Assembly (NCBI RefSeq): GCF_041321155.1
Contig: NZ_JBGGWB010000001.1
Span: forward strand, 558,001-622,000
Direction: 5' to 3'
DNA length: 64,000 nucleotides
Source of the DNA: Sphingomonas sp. IW22
Lineage (GTDB): Bacteria > Pseudomonadota > Alphaproteobacteria > Sphingomonadales > Sphingomonadaceae
Shown piece after piece: positions 45,875-55,626 of the stretch (position 1 is the first letter of the stretch; every line of letters starts with the position of its first letter). The notes below the pieces were generated by a model. The model was not told the DNA's origin, searched no databases, and worked only from the letters and a program-made list of their open reading frames with translations. The translations under genes and the position numbers were made by a program.

Positions 45875-47256
45875 TCGGGGGCAAAGACGAACGGGCTCAG
45901 CCCCGCGTCGCGATCGTTGACGATGCGGGTGCGTCCGGTGGGCGGCGCGCTGCGCTGGGGACAGTTGGGGCGGGTACAGGCGGTGCAGCCAAGCCCGATC
46001 GGTGTCGCCCGCCCGGCAAGATCCAGCCCCCGTGCCGCCGCCAGCGACCCTGCTTCGGCAGCGGCGACGCCGACCACCACGGCAAAGCGCCCGCGCACGC
46101 CGCCGATGCGCGCCGAATGCGGCTGAACACTGCGCGCCATCGTCAGCCAGCGGGCGCCGTCTTCAGTCTCCACCAATTGCGTCAGCAACTCGCCGGGTCG
46201 GGCCAGCGCCTCGAACACGTCCCATAACGGGCATAATCCGCCCTCTACCAGCGGCGCGGCACTGGCCCCGGCATAGCGTTTTGACACCTGCCCCGCCCGA
46301 TCGACGCGCAGCATGAAGAAGGACAGCCCGCGCGAGCCGACGCGTTGCAGCGTGGTCAGCCTGTGGGCGACCTGTTCGAAGCCCGCCCCGAAGCGGCGCT
46401 GGAGCAATTCGATGTCATATCCCGTCGCCTCGCACGCGCGCAGGAACCGGGCATAGGGCATCATCACCGCCGCCGCGAAATAGCCGGTGACGTGCCGCCG
46501 GAACAGGCGCTCAGCCACCCGGTCGGCAAAGGCGGCGCCGCGGACCAGTGCGTCCACTTCCCCCTGCGCCTCAGCCGCCAGCCGTTCGGCCATCGCAAAC
46601 ACGCGGCTGGCGGGGTCGAGAAGTTCGGACAGCTGAAGCTGGCGCGCGTGCAGGTCCAGCCGCCGCAGCCGGTCGGGCATCACGTCCACCGGCAGGATAC
46701 GGACGGACAGCTGGTGGCGGCTTCGCAACCGGTCGGCAATCGCCTGTCCCAGATCGCCGCTGCCCAGCCGCAGCTCATCGGCCAGCGCCTCCGCCGCCAG
46801 ATCCAGATCGGCGAAGTGATTGCGCCAATGTTCGATGGCACGACGCACATCATGCGCGACGCGGTGATTCGCGTCGTCGGCACCGCCGCCCCCGCCCGCG
46901 CGGCGCGAATCGAATGCGCGGGCAAATGCCTCTGCACCGCCGGGCGCGCCCGCCAGCCATTCCTCCAGCTCGGCCCGGTCGATGTCGAGGTCGGCGAACA
47001 TCGGATCGGCCAGCCGCCGCCGCATTGCCGCCGCGCCGCCCCCCGGCTCTCCCGCCGCCAGCGCGCGCGCGTCGAAATCGAACCGCTCGGCCAGACGCAC
47101 CAGCAATGTTGCCGACACGGGACGCTGATTGCGCTCCACCAGATTGAGATAGCTGGGCGAGATGTCGAGCGCCTCCGCCATGGCGGCCTGGGTCAGCCCG
47201 GCCTGTCGACGCACGCGGCGCACCGCATGTCCGGCGATCAGCTTGCGTTCGGCCAT
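45871..47256 (-). CDS. ScfR/RamB-like transcriptional regulator
   Basis: A 461-residue regulator. The N terminus has an XRE helix-turn-helix (about residues 7-62, [35 protein letters not shown]), then an ImmA/IrrE-like domain without the HExxH zinc motif, a long middle domain, and a C-terminal DUF2083-type domain with [12 protein letters not shown]. This layout is that of short-chain fatty-acid metabolism regulators in actinobacteria and alphaproteobacteria (RamB, ScfR), which control the glyoxylate or propionate pathways. No such target genes are nearby. A 24-base inverted repeat lies 46 bases upstream. Confidence 0.85.
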   Translation of the reverse strand: MAERKLIAGHAVRRVRRQAGLTQAAMAEALDISPSYLNLVERNQRPVSATLLVRLAERFDFDARALAAGEPGGGAAAMRRRLADPMFADLDIDRAELEEWLAGAPGGAEAFARAFDSRRAGGGGGADDANHRVAHDVRRAIEHWRNHFADLDLAAEALADELRLGSGDLGQAIADRLRSRHQLSVRILPVDVMPDRLRRLDLHARQLQLSELLDPASRVFAMAERLAAEAQGEVDALVRGAAFADRVAERLFRRHVTGYFAAAVMMPYARFLRACEATGYDIELLQRRFGAGFEQVAHRLTTLQRVGSRGLSFFMLRVDRAGQVSKRYAGASAAPLVEGGLCPLWDVFEALARPGELLTQLVETEDGARWLTMARSVQPHSARIGGVRGRFAVVVGVAAAEAGSLAAARGLDLAGRATPIGLGCTACTRPNCPQRSAPPTGRTRIVNDRDAGLSPFVFAPD

Positions 47257-47301
47257 GGATCGGTCCCCTTCCCGTGACGAAGCTGACCCGGCGGGCGGTT
47301 G

Positions 47302-47325
47302 TGGTCAATTCTTACCGGATGACCA
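47302..47325. promoter_or_regulatory. Inverted repeat, possible operator
   Basis: TGGTCA (47302-47307) and TGACCA (47320-47325) form a 6-base-pair inverted repeat with a 12-base spacer in the divergent region between the ScfR-like regulator and the PRC-barrel gene. It is a candidate operator; it does not match the RamB consensus I know. Confidence 0.35.
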
Positions 47326-47382
47326 TTTGGAACGACGCCGCCACAGCCCGCGTTCAGGCGCCGCAACTGGACAGGAACGCTT

Positions 47383-47970
47383 ATGCCGCTTGCCGAACTT
47401 GCGGGATGGATCGCGCCGGCCGCGACGATGATCGCTGCGATGATGACTGCCGCCAATCTGGGCGCACGCGTGACCGGATGGGGCTTTGTCGTGTTCTCGG
47501 TCGGGTCGGTGGCGTGGTCGATCGTGGGACTGACATCGGGGCAGACCAATTTGTTGCTGACCAACGGTTTCCTCACCTTCGTCAATGCCGTCGGCATCTG
47601 GCGCTGGCTGGGTCGGCAGGCGCGATACGATCGGGGTGGTGAGCGTGCGCAGCAGCGCAGCGCGCGCGAACACGGGCAGGACAAGTTCGCAATGGGCCAG
47701 GTCGCCGGCGCCAAGGTTGTCGACGAAAGCGGTGAAGCCATCGGCCATGTGGTCGACGCGATGCTCGGCTGTCAGGATCATGCCATCGAATATCTGGTCG
47801 TCAGCTGCGGCGGGTTGGGCGGCGTGGGAGAGACGCTGCACGCCGTCGAACCCGCGCGCGTGCGTTTTGCCGCCGATGCCATCACGTTTAATGGGGATCG
47901 CGGCGCGCTATGTGCGCTTCCCGAACTGAAGGCTGATGATTGGCCGGGCCATTTGCCGCGCGCGGCCTGA
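47383..47970 (+). CDS. Membrane-anchored PRC-barrel domain protein
   Basis: A 195-residue protein with three hydrophobic segments (about residues 4-24, 33-50 and 57-75) and, after a charged linker, a C-terminal PRC-barrel (GQVAGAKVVDESGEAIGHVVDAMLG; HAIEYLVVSCGGLGG, cited in short parts). PRC-barrels bind proteins or RNA. An AGGAA ribosome site precedes the ATG. Divergent from the ScfR-like gene. Function unknown. Confidence 0.8.
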   Translation: MPLAELAGWIAPAATMIAAMMTAANLGARVTGWGFVVFSVGSVAWSIVGLTSGQTNLLLTNGFLTFVNAVGIWRWLGRQARYDRGGERAQQRSAREHGQDKFAMGQVAGAKVVDESGEAIGHVVDAMLGCQDHAIEYLVVSCGGLGGVGETLHAVEPARVRFAADAITFNGDRGALCALPELKADDWPGHLPRAA

Positions 47971-48135
47971 ATCGCCCGCACGATCGCCAACAACTCACCG
48001 CAAGAGCCGTGCCGTTGTCGGCAAGGCGTGGCCTCAATACGGCAAGAGGCCGGAACACGCGCGCCAATGCACCGAAAAGCAACCCTTTTCATGCTATAGC
48101 GGTGCCATGCTTCGAACATCGACCAAGCCTGCCGC

Positions 48136-48852
48136 ATGGTGAACGACGTGTTGAACACTCCCGCATCCCGCCGACGGATGCTCCGCGCCGGTGGCATCAC
48201 CGCCGCCGCGCTTTTCGTCCCCGGCTGTATGCGCGAGCCGCTGCAACAGGTCAGCAGCGTCGCCGACAAGGCCCCGCCGCCGCCCGTCGCACCCCGGCCC
48301 GCGCCAGTCCCGGCACAGCCGGCGCCCGCGCCGCGCATCGCCGGTGTGTCGCAGCCGCTGCTGGACCGCGCGCTTGCCGCGCTGGATGCAAAGGGCAACC
48401 AGCTTCGCCAGCGCGACCGGATCGCCATCGTCGACTTTACGCCCGCATCCTATCGCTCGCGACTGGCGCTGATCGACATTGCCAATGGCCGCATCGACAA
48501 GCTGCTGGTCGCGCACGGCATTGGGTCAGACCCCGGCCACACCGCCTTTCTTCAGCAGTTCTCGAACGAGAACGGGTCTGAAGCGACGTGCGAGGGCGCG
48601 TTCATCGCCAGCAACTATTATGTCGGTCAGCATGGTCGATCGCAGCGGCTGATCGGGCTGGACCCCACCAATTCCAATGCGATGGACCGCGCGATCGTGA
48701 TTCACGGCGCATGGTATGCCAACAAGGACATGCTGAGCCGCCACGGCAAGCTTGGCCGCAGCCAGGGCTGTTTCGCGGTCGGCGAAACCGAACTGGCGCG
48801 CGTGTTCGATCATCTGGGTGAAGGCGCGCTGCTTTACGCGGCAAAGGGCTGA
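48136..48852 (+). CDS. Murein L,D-transpeptidase-type catalytic domain protein
   Basis: A 238-residue exported protein. The leader RRRMLRAGGITAAALFVPGC has a Tat-like Arg run and a Cys that could be lipidated; a Pro-rich linker follows (about 45-70). The C-terminal domain has AIVIHGAWYANKDMLSRHGK and GRSQGCFAV, the YkuD_2 pattern with catalytic His and Cys. Such proteins cross-link or modify peptidoglycan in the periplasm. Single gene; the upstream 166 bases contain an AT-rich stretch near 48080-48110 but no clear promoter. Confidence 0.85.
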   Translation: MVNDVLNTPASRRRMLRAGGITAAALFVPGCMREPLQQVSSVADKAPPPPVAPRPAPVPAQPAPAPRIAGVSQPLLDRALAALDAKGNQLRQRDRIAIVDFTPASYRSRLALIDIANGRIDKLLVAHGIGSDPGHTAFLQQFSNENGSEATCEGAFIASNYYVGQHGRSQRLIGLDPTNSNAMDRAIVIHGAWYANKDMLSRHGKLGRSQGCFAVGETELARVFDHLGEGALLYAAKG

Positions 48853-48913
48853 TCGAGCGCGGATAACCTGCGTCTATTGGCGAAGCGCCTGCCCGCCCCT
48901 TAAACCGGCGGGC

Positions 48914-49426
48914 ATGAGCGAAACCGAAACCCTGTCACCCGTCCTGCCCGACGATATCGAGGCGATGGCACGCCGCGTCCTGAAACGCGCATGCGACACC
49001 GAACGCGCGCTGGCGACGGCGGAAAGCTGTACCGGCGGCCTGCTGGCATCGCTGTTGACCGATGTGGAGGGGTGTTCGTCGGCGTTCGAACGTGGGTTCG
49101 TCACCTATTCGCATGACGCCAAGTGCGAATTGCTGGGGCTGGCGCGCGACATGGTCGAGCAGTGCCATGCCGTCAGCCGCGAGGTGGCCGTGGCGATGGC
49201 GCAGGGGGCGCTGAACGCCAGTCATGCCGATGTCGCGGTCGCCGTTACCGGTTTTGCCGGGCGTGGCGCGCCGGAGGACGAGCCGGGCCTCGTCCATTTC
49301 GGCTGTGCGCGGCGCGACGGCGAAACGATCCACCGCGAGGAGCATTTCGGTGATATCGGTCGCGGCCCGACGCGCATCGCCGCGATCCGCGTCGCACTGG
49401 AATTGTTCGAGGAGGCGCTTTCTTGA
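48914..49426 (+). CDS. pncC: CinA C-terminal-type nicotinamide-nucleotide amidohydrolase
   Basis: Deamidates nicotinamide mononucleotide for NAD recycling. The 170 residues show the catalytic Ser/Lys motifs LATAESCTGGLLASLLTD and FVTYSHDAKCELLG (cited in parts), and VAVTGFAGRGAPEDEPGLV. It is a stand-alone form; the N-terminal CinA-like half is a separate gene at 62635. Its stop overlaps the TTG of nadE, so two NAD-metabolism genes are coupled. Confidence 0.92.
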   Translation: MSETETLSPVLPDDIEAMARRVLKRACDTERALATAESCTGGLLASLLTDVEGCSSAFERGFVTYSHDAKCELLGLARDMVEQCHAVSREVAVAMAQGALNASHADVAVAVTGFAGRGAPEDEPGLVHFGCARRDGETIHREEHFGDIGRGPTRIAAIRVALELFEEALS

Positions 49427-51474
49427 CGCATCGTTTCTGGTCGCATCACGCTCATGGCTTTGTCCGCGTCGCCGCCGCGACGCCGCCGGGCGTGGTCGGC
49501 GATCCCGCCAGCGCGGCCGATCACGCAATCGAACTGGCCCGTCACGCCGACGCACAGTCTATCGACCTGGTGGTGTTCCCCGAACTGAACCTCAGCGGCT
49601 ATGCCATTGACGACCTGCATCTGCAGGACGCGCTGCTGTCGGGCGTGGAGGCGGCACTGATGCGCGTGATCGAGGCCAGCGCCGCGCTGCGCCCCGTCCT
49701 GTTGCTGGGCGCACCGGTGCGCCGCAATGGCCGCATCTATAACTGCGCCGTCGCCGTCGCGCGCGGTCGGGTGCTGGGCGTCGTGCCCAAAAGCTTCCTG
49801 CCGAATTACCGCGAATATTACGAGAAGCGCTGGTTCGCGCCGGGCGTCGGGCTGACCGGGCTGGACATTGTGGTCGCGGGACAGGTGGCGCCGTTCGGCA
49901 CCGACCTGATCTTTGCCGCGTCGGACGTGCCCGACTTCATCTTTCATGCCGAAATCTGTGAGGATTACTGGGCGCCGCTGCCGCCATCGACGGCGGGCGC
50001 GCTGGCCGGGGCGCTGATCTGCGGCAACCTGTCGGCATCGAATATCGTCATCGGCAAGGCGCGGGAGCGCATGGCGCTGTCGTCGGCGCAATCGGTGCGG
50101 GGCCTGTGCGCCTATGTCTATTCGGCGACGGGTCCGGGGGAAAGCACCACCGACCTTGCCTGGGACGGGCAAGGCATGATCCACGAGCTGGGCGATCTGC
50201 TGGCCATATCCGACCGCTTCGACCTGGCGGGGGAGCTGGTGGTGGCCGATGTCGATGCCGGGCGATTGCGGCTGGAGCGCGCGCGGACCGGCACGTTCAA
50301 CGATTGCGCGGCGGCGAACGGCCATCCCGAAGTTCGCTTTCGCCGGATCGGTTTCGACCATCAGCCTGATTTCGCCGATGTGGGTCTGCGCCGGACGGTC
50401 CACCGCTACCCCTTCGTCCCCGAAGCTGTCGAAACGCTGGACGCCGACTGTTACGAGGCGTTCAACATTCAGGTCGAGGGCTTGAGAAAGCGCCTGACCG
50501 CCGCCGGCGCCAAGCGGCTGGTGATCGGCGTGTCGGGCGGGCTGGATTCGACCCACGCGCTGCTGGTCGCGGCCAAGGCGTTCGACCGGCTGGGCCGCCC
50601 CCGCAGCGACATTCTGGGCTTCACCATGCCAGGCTTTGCCACGGGAGAGGCGACCAAGGCCAGCGCATGGGGCCTGATGCGGGCGCTGGGCATCACCGGC
50701 GACGAAATCGATATCCGCCCCGCCGCGCGCCAGATGCTGGGCGACATGGGCCACGCCTTTGCGGCGGGTGAGCCGCAATACGACGTCACGTTCGAAAATG
50801 TGCAGGCCGGGCTTCGCACCGATTATCTGTTCCGGCTGGCCAATCAGCGGGAGGGGATCGTGCTGGGCACGGGCGACCTGTCCGAACTGGCGCTGGGCTG
50901 GTGCACTTACGGCGTCGGCGACCAGATGAGCCATTATGCGGTCAATGCCGGCGTGCCCAAAACGCTGATCCAGCACCTGATCCGCTGGACCATCGCCAGC
51001 GGCCAATATGACGATGCGGTCGCCGCCGTGCTCGAGACGATCCTGTCGACGGAAATCAGCCCCGAACTGATCCCCGCCGACGATACGGGCGCGATGCAGT
51101 CGACCGAGGGTCGGATCGGCCCCTATGCGCTGCACGATTTCTTTCTGCACCATATCGTGCGGCAGGGGCTGGCACCGTCGAAGATCGCGTTTCTGGCGTG
51201 GCACGCATGGGCCGATGCGGCGGCGGGGCACTGGCCCGCCAACCTGCCCGACGATGCGCGCGGCGCCTATGACCTGCCGACGATCGTCAAGTGGCTGGAA
51301 AGCTTTCTCGACCGGTTTTTCCGCACCAGCCAGTTCAAGCGGTCGGCCATACCCAACGGGCCAAAGGTCGCGGCGGCGGGTGCGCTTTCGCCACGCGGCG
51401 ACTGGCGCGCGCCGTCGGACGGTACGGCGCGGGCGTGGATCGAAGAATTGCGCGCGGCAGTCCCGCCAATGTGA
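49423..51474 (+). CDS. nadE: Glutamine-dependent NAD+ synthetase
   Basis: Final step of NAD synthesis: amidates deamido-NAD using glutamine. The 683-residue long form has an N-terminal nitrilase-type glutaminase (about residues 10-280; catalytic FPELNLSGY, PKSFLPNYREYYEKRWF, HAEICEDYW) and a C-terminal synthetase with the PP-loop GVSGGLDSTHALL near 370. TTG start overlaps the pncC stop. Length fits the fused family. Confidence 0.96.
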   Translation: MTHRFWSHHAHGFVRVAAATPPGVVGDPASAADHAIELARHADAQSIDLVVFPELNLSGYAIDDLHLQDALLSGVEAALMRVIEASAALRPVLLLGAPVRRNGRIYNCAVAVARGRVLGVVPKSFLPNYREYYEKRWFAPGVGLTGLDIVVAGQVAPFGTDLIFAASDVPDFIFHAEICEDYWAPLPPSTAGALAGALICGNLSASNIVIGKARERMALSSAQSVRGLCAYVYSATGPGESTTDLAWDGQGMIHELGDLLAISDRFDLAGELVVADVDAGRLRLERARTGTFNDCAAANGHPEVRFRRIGFDHQPDFADVGLRRTVHRYPFVPEAVETLDADCYEAFNIQVEGLRKRLTAAGAKRLVIGVSGGLDSTHALLVAAKAFDRLGRPRSDILGFTMPGFATGEATKASAWGLMRALGITGDEIDIRPAARQMLGDMGHAFAAGEPQYDVTFENVQAGLRTDYLFRLANQREGIVLGTGDLSELALGWCTYGVGDQMSHYAVNAGVPKTLIQHLIRWTIASGQYDDAVAAVLETILSTEISPELIPADDTGAMQSTEGRIGPYALHDFFLHHIVRQGLAPSKIAFLAWHAWADAAAGHWPANLPDDARGAYDLPTIVKWLESFLDRFFRTSQFKRSAIPNGPKVAAAGALSPRGDWRAPSDGTARAWIEELRAAVPPM

Positions 51475-51478
51475 ACGG

Positions 51479-52135
51479 TCAGCGTAGCCGATCGCGTTCG
51501 GCGGGTTCGGTCGCCAGCACCCGCCGCGCATCCGCAACGGTGCGCGGCTTTCCACTATTGTCGGCGGCGGCATCAAGAACGCGGTTCAACAATGCCCGCC
51601 CCGCCGCCCAACCGCCGATGTCGCTTGCGGCGTTCAGATGACCCTTTGGACCCGCATCGACGAAGTGGCTGCACCACTGGCTGGCCAGATCACGTGCGCG
51701 CTCGATTTCGATCCATGGATCGTCGCTGGAGGCAACGACGATCGACGGAAAGGGAAGCGGCCGGCGCGGTGACGGCTTGAATGAGAGCAGATCAGGATGC
51801 GCGCCGCTGCGATCGACATCCGGCGGCGCCACCAGCAACGCTCCCGCGACGGGCCCGCGAAAGGGCCGGGGCGCCCCCATGGCCCACCACGCGACCGCCA
51901 GACAGCCCAGGCTGTGCGCCCCCAGCACCACCGGCGCGCGCGCGTCGCAAATGGACTGGTTCAATCTGGTGACCCACGCATTTCGCTCCGGCTTGTCCCA
52001 CATGCCAAGCTCGGCCCTGTGCGTGTCGGGAATGTCCTGTTCCCACAGCGTCTGCCAATGGGTCGGTCCCGAACCGCCCAGCCCTGGCACCGTCAAGATG
52101 ACAGGGCGATTGGGGGCATCGGTAAAGATTGTCAT
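51479..52135 (-). CDS. RBBP9/YdeN-family serine hydrolase
   Basis: A 218-residue alpha/beta hydrolase. The nucleophile elbow is LGAHSLGCLAVAWWA, the acid is in ASSDDPWIE and the His in GPKGHLN, all in family positions; the N terminus has the glycine-rich TVPGLGGSGPTHWQ. Substrate unknown. It converges with nadE (4-base gap). Confidence 0.88.
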   Translation of the reverse strand: MTIFTDAPNRPVILTVPGLGGSGPTHWQTLWEQDIPDTHRAELGMWDKPERNAWVTRLNQSICDARAPVVLGAHSLGCLAVAWWAMGAPRPFRGPVAGALLVAPPDVDRSGAHPDLLSFKPSPRRPLPFPSIVVASSDDPWIEIERARDLASQWCSHFVDAGPKGHLNAASDIGGWAAGRALLNRVLDAAADNSGKPRTVADARRVLATEPAERDRLR

Positions 52136-52308
52136 CGCCTGTCCTTTTCTAATCGGTGACGGGACGCGGCTGGCCAGATCGTACTAGGGACACGCCGGGC
52201 ACAACCGGCCCCGTCGCCGCTTATCTAATCCCTATCGGGTTGATGGACAATATGGCGTTACTCGTGTCTGGCCCTTTTGCGACGGACGCCCGGTGGTTAT
52301 GAGCGGCA

Positions 52309-53052
52309 ATGCCAAAAAAGCGCCTGGACCAATTGATCGTCGACCGCGGCCTTGCTGAAAGCCGAACCCGCGCGCAGGCGCTGGTGATGGCGGGGCTGGT
52401 CTTTTCCGGCACGCGCAAGCTGGACAAGCCGGGCCAGTCGCTGGCCGAGGATGCAGAGATTGAGGTGCGCGGGCGCGATCACCCATGGGTGTCGCGTGGC
52501 GGGATCAAGCTGGACCACGCGCTCGGCCAATTCGGATGGGACGTGACCGGGGCCGTCGCCATCGACGTCGGCTCATCGACCGGCGGCTTTACCGACGTGC
52601 TTCTGACGCGCGGCGCCGCGCGGGTTTATGCCGTCGATTCGGGGACCAATCAGCTCGCGTGGAAATTGCGGCAGGACGCACGCGTCATCGTTCACGAACA
52701 GACCAGCGCCCGCGTCCTGACCGACGCGCACATCCCCGAACCCGTCGATCTGGTGGTATGCGACGCCAGCTTCATCGGGCTGGCCAAGGTGCTGGAGCAG
52801 CCGCTGTCCTTTGTCGCGGCCGGCGGTCGGCTGATGGCGCTGATCAAGCCGCAGTTCGAGGCGGGCCGTGATGAGGTCGGCAAGGGCGGCGTCGTGCGCG
52901 ATCCCGCCGTCCATGCCCGTGTGTGTGAAGAGGTTCGCGACTGGCTGACTGGGATCGGCTGGACTGTGGAGGGCGTTACCGAAAGCCCGATCACCGGGCC
53001 GGAGGGCAATGTCGAATTCCTGATCGCCGCGCATCGAGCCGCACAGGATTGA
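52309..53052 (+). CDS. tlyA: TlyA-family rRNA methyltransferase
   Basis: A 247-residue protein with an N-terminal S4 RNA-binding domain (KRLDQLIVDRGLAESRTRAQ, cited as KRLDQLIVDRGLAE) and a FtsJ-like methyltransferase with DVGSSTGGFTDVLLTRGA near residue 85, VVCDASFIGL and MALIKPQFEAGRD. TlyA 2'-O-methylates 16S and 23S rRNA in mycobacteria; the old hemolysin name is misleading. The upstream 170 bases hold its promoter. Confidence 0.93.
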   Translation: MPKKRLDQLIVDRGLAESRTRAQALVMAGLVFSGTRKLDKPGQSLAEDAEIEVRGRDHPWVSRGGIKLDHALGQFGWDVTGAVAIDVGSSTGGFTDVLLTRGAARVYAVDSGTNQLAWKLRQDARVIVHEQTSARVLTDAHIPEPVDLVVCDASFIGLAKVLEQPLSFVAAGGRLMALIKPQFEAGRDEVGKGGVVRDPAVHARVCEEVRDWLTGIGWTVEGVTESPITGPEGNVEFLIAAHRAAQD

Positions 53053-53117
53053 TGCCGCGCGCGCCGCAAGCTAGGGCGGGATGCCATTTCGGGCACCATT
53101 AAAGCATAAGGGTTGCG

Positions 53118-53672
53118 ATGCGCGAGATCGCGTCAAAGGGCCAATTGCGGCGTTCGCTGGCCCGCCGCATCGCGGTGACTGTGCCAATTATCCTGCTGCT
53201 CGGCTTTCTGTCAGGCCGGTCGGCACCGTCGGGCGACGAAAACCAATGGTATCTGGCACTGGCCAAGCCCGAATGGCAGCCGCCGGGCTGGGCGTTTCCG
53301 GTCGCGTGGACGCTGCTCTACGCACTGATGGGCGTGGCGCTGGCCCTGATCCTGAACGCCCGAGGCGCACGCGGTCGCAATGTCGCGATCGGCCTGTTCG
53401 TCGCCCAGTTGCTGCTCAACTTCGCATGGACGCCGGTGTTTTTCGGGCTGCACCTAGTGAGCATGTCGGCGGTGCTGATCCTCGCCATCTTGGCGCTCGC
53501 GATTGCCACCACATTTGCATTTGCCCGCGTGCGGCGCGCGGCGGCGTGGTTGATGGTCCCCTATCTGGCGTGGCTCAGCTTCGCGTCGTTGCTGGCCTGG
53601 GACATCGACCGCCGCAACCCTGCGGGGGAGACCCTTGTTCCTTCGGGGACGACCACCCAAATTCGCCTTTGA
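53118..53672 (+). CDS. tspO: TspO/MBR-family protein
   Basis: A 184-residue membrane protein with five helices and the TspO motifs WYLALAKPEWQPPGWAFPVAWT (cited as KPEWQPPGWAF and WTLLYALMG), NFAWTPVFF and PYLAWLSFAS. Binds porphyrins and tryptophan-derived ligands in homologues and may link redox state to photosynthesis or stress genes. It is longer at the C terminus than many TspO proteins. ubiK follows 35 bases after. Confidence 0.93.
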   Translation: MREIASKGQLRRSLARRIAVTVPIILLLGFLSGRSAPSGDENQWYLALAKPEWQPPGWAFPVAWTLLYALMGVALALILNARGARGRNVAIGLFVAQLLLNFAWTPVFFGLHLVSMSAVLILAILALAIATTFAFARVRRAAAWLMVPYLAWLSFASLLAWDIDRRNPAGETLVPSGTTTQIRL

Positions 53673-53707
53673 CCCTATCGCTTCGGCTCCAAACGGATTT
53701 TCAGCAC

Positions 53708-53974
53708 ATGCAGACCGAGAACCGCATTTTCGACGACTTCGCCAAGCTGCTGAACGGCGCTGCGGGTACGCTGGCCGGCATGGGCCGCGAGGCTGAATCG
53801 GCGGCGCGGGAACGTGCGCGCGAATGGATCGGCGGGCTGGATTTCGTGGCGCGTGAGGAATTCGAAGCGGTAAAGGCGATGGCTGCTGCTGCGCGCGACG
53901 AAAATGACGCGCTGAAGGCCCGTATCGCCGCGCTCGAAGCCAAGCTGGCAAGCAATCCGACCAGCGCGGTCTGA
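53708..53974 (+). CDS. ubiK: UbiK-family ubiquinone biosynthesis accessory factor
   Basis: An 88-residue coiled-coil protein (BMFP/YqiC family) that helps the UbiJ-bound ubiquinone complex. It shows FDDFAKLLNGAAGTLAGMG, ARERAREWIGGLDFVAREEF and a leucine/alanine heptad helix DENDALKARIAALEAKL. A coding start at 53708 is clear. The nearby window genes ubiE and ubiB belong to the same pathway. Confidence 0.92.
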   Translation: MQTENRIFDDFAKLLNGAAGTLAGMGREAESAARERAREWIGGLDFVAREEFEAVKAMAAAARDENDALKARIAALEAKLASNPTSAV

Positions 53975-54046
53975 TCCGCGACGGGCCGTGCGACCCACGG
54001 CCCCGCCCGGCTGGACGGGCCTTACCGCAAGTGCGAAGGACGCACC

Positions 54047-54400
54047 ATGACCCAGATGGTGATGCGCATCCTGTTCGTGGTGGCGGCCGCGGGGGTTACC
54101 TTTTTCGCCCTGGTGCCCGGTTCATTGGGCATGATCATCGAATCGGGTGAGCAGCGCCACATCCTGGCTTTTGCCGTTTTGCCCGCCATCAGCGCCTTTG
54201 CGTGGCCGCGGATCGGTCCGTTCGTTCAGTGGCTGGGTTACGCGCTGTTCGGTGCGGCTATCGAGCTGGTTCAAGGCTGGATGGCGGTGGGGCGGGCCGC
54301 CGAGATGAACGACTGGTTGGTCGACATCGCCGCCGCCGCCCTGTCGCTTCTGGCCGCGCAGATGATTCGCGCGCGCCCTGCGGCGGTACCAGCGGTCTGA
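54047..54400 (+). CDS. VanZ-like membrane protein
   Basis: A 117-residue protein with three to four hydrophobic segments and the pattern HILAFAVLPAISAFAWP, ALFGAAIELVQGWMAVGR, EMNDWLVDIAAAAL, which resembles the VanZ family. Its role is unknown. An AAGGA site precedes the ATG. Located between ubiK and wecB. Confidence 0.8.
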   Translation: MTQMVMRILFVVAAAGVTFFALVPGSLGMIIESGEQRHILAFAVLPAISAFAWPRIGPFVQWLGYALFGAAIELVQGWMAVGRAAEMNDWLVDIAAAALSLLAAQMIRARPAAVPAV

Positions 54401-54443
54401 CACGATCCGGGCGTCGCGAGCGATGCCATGATACAGGCGGGTA

Positions 54444-55568
54444 ATGACCCGCATTCTCGTCGTATTCGGCACCCGCCCCGAAGCCATCAAGATGTTTCCC
54501 GTGATCGCCGCCTTACGCGCGAAGCCTGAACTGGACGTGCGTGTCTGCGTCACGGCGCAGCATCGCGGGCTGCTGGATCAGGTGCTCGAAATTGCCGGGT
54601 TGCGGCCCGACATCGACCTCGACCTGATGGAGCCCGGCCAGTCGCTCGACCGGCTGACGGCACGCTTGCTGACCGGCCTGGGCGAGGTTTTGGACGCAGA
54701 CCGACCCGCGCGGGTCGTGGTGCAGGGGGATACCGCGACCGCCATGGCCGGTGCGCTCGCTGCCTATTATCGCAAGCTACCGGTCGCGCATGTGGAGGCA
54801 GGCCTGCGGTCGGGAGATATCCACCACCCCTGGCCAGAGGAAGTGAACCGGCGGCTGATCGCACCGATTGCCGACCTTCATTTCGCGCCGACCGAGACGG
54901 CGGCGCAGGCGCTGCGGCGCGAGAATGTCGACCCGGCCGCCATTCATGTGACCGGCAACACCGTGATCGACGCGCTGCAATGGACACGCGCGCGCCTTGC
55001 CGAGCGCCCCGCCCTTTCGGCGGAGATGGACGCGTTGGCAGAGCGATTCGCGGGCAAGCGCATCGTGCTGGTGACGACGCATCGGCGTGAGAATTTCGGG
55101 GACGGCATGGCGGGGATCGCGCGCGCCATTGATGGCCTGGCCACGCGGTCCGATGTGGCGGTGGTGTTCCCCTGCCACCCCAATCCGGCGGTGCGATCGG
55201 TCATGGACGCGGCGCTGGGCGACCGGCCCAATGTCGCGCGCGTCGAACCACTCGATTATCCCAACTTCATTCGTGCGCTGGACCTGTCGACAATCGTTCT
55301 GACCGATTCGGGCGGCGTGCAGGAAGAGGCACCGGCATTAGGCAAACCGGTGCTGGTCATGCGCGAGACAACCGAACGATCCGAAGCCGTGGCGGCAGGC
55401 ACTGCGCGATTGGTCGGGACCGAGCCCGGCCGCATCCTATCAGAATGCGTCCGGCTGCTGGACGACCCTGCCGCTTATGCCGCGATGGCGCGGGCGCATA
55501 ATCCGTTCGGAGACGGTCATGCCGCGCCGCGAATCGCGACATTGATTGCGAACGCGCACCGGCGATGA
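54444..55568 (+). CDS. wecB: UDP-N-acetylglucosamine 2-epimerase (non-hydrolysing)
   Basis: Interconverts UDP-GlcNAc and UDP-ManNAc for surface polysaccharides. The 374 residues include VFGTRPEAIKMFPVI, CVTAQHRGLLDQVL, VQGDTATAMAGALAAYY, HVEAGLRSGDIHHPWPEEVNR (cited as HVEAGLRSGD and PWPEEVNR) and LTDSGGVQEEAPALGKPVLV (cited in two parts). No other capsule or ECA genes are near. Single gene. Confidence 0.95.
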   Translation: MTRILVVFGTRPEAIKMFPVIAALRAKPELDVRVCVTAQHRGLLDQVLEIAGLRPDIDLDLMEPGQSLDRLTARLLTGLGEVLDADRPARVVVQGDTATAMAGALAAYYRKLPVAHVEAGLRSGDIHHPWPEEVNRRLIAPIADLHFAPTETAAQALRRENVDPAAIHVTGNTVIDALQWTRARLAERPALSAEMDALAERFAGKRIVLVTTHRRENFGDGMAGIARAIDGLATRSDVAVVFPCHPNPAVRSVMDAALGDRPNVARVEPLDYPNFIRALDLSTIVLTDSGGVQEEAPALGKPVLVMRETTERSEAVAAGTARLVGTEPGRILSECVRLLDDPAAYAAMARAHNPFGDGHAAPRIATLIANAHRR

Positions 55569-55626
55569 ACCGGTGTGCGGATCGCTGGTCGAGAGAAATC
55601 GCGGAGGCAGCACGCCCCGCGCGTAA

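Noticed and set aside
49222..51576. 784-codon minus-strand open frame opposite nadE
   Set aside because: Antisense shadow; nadE has complete glutaminase and synthetase motifs.
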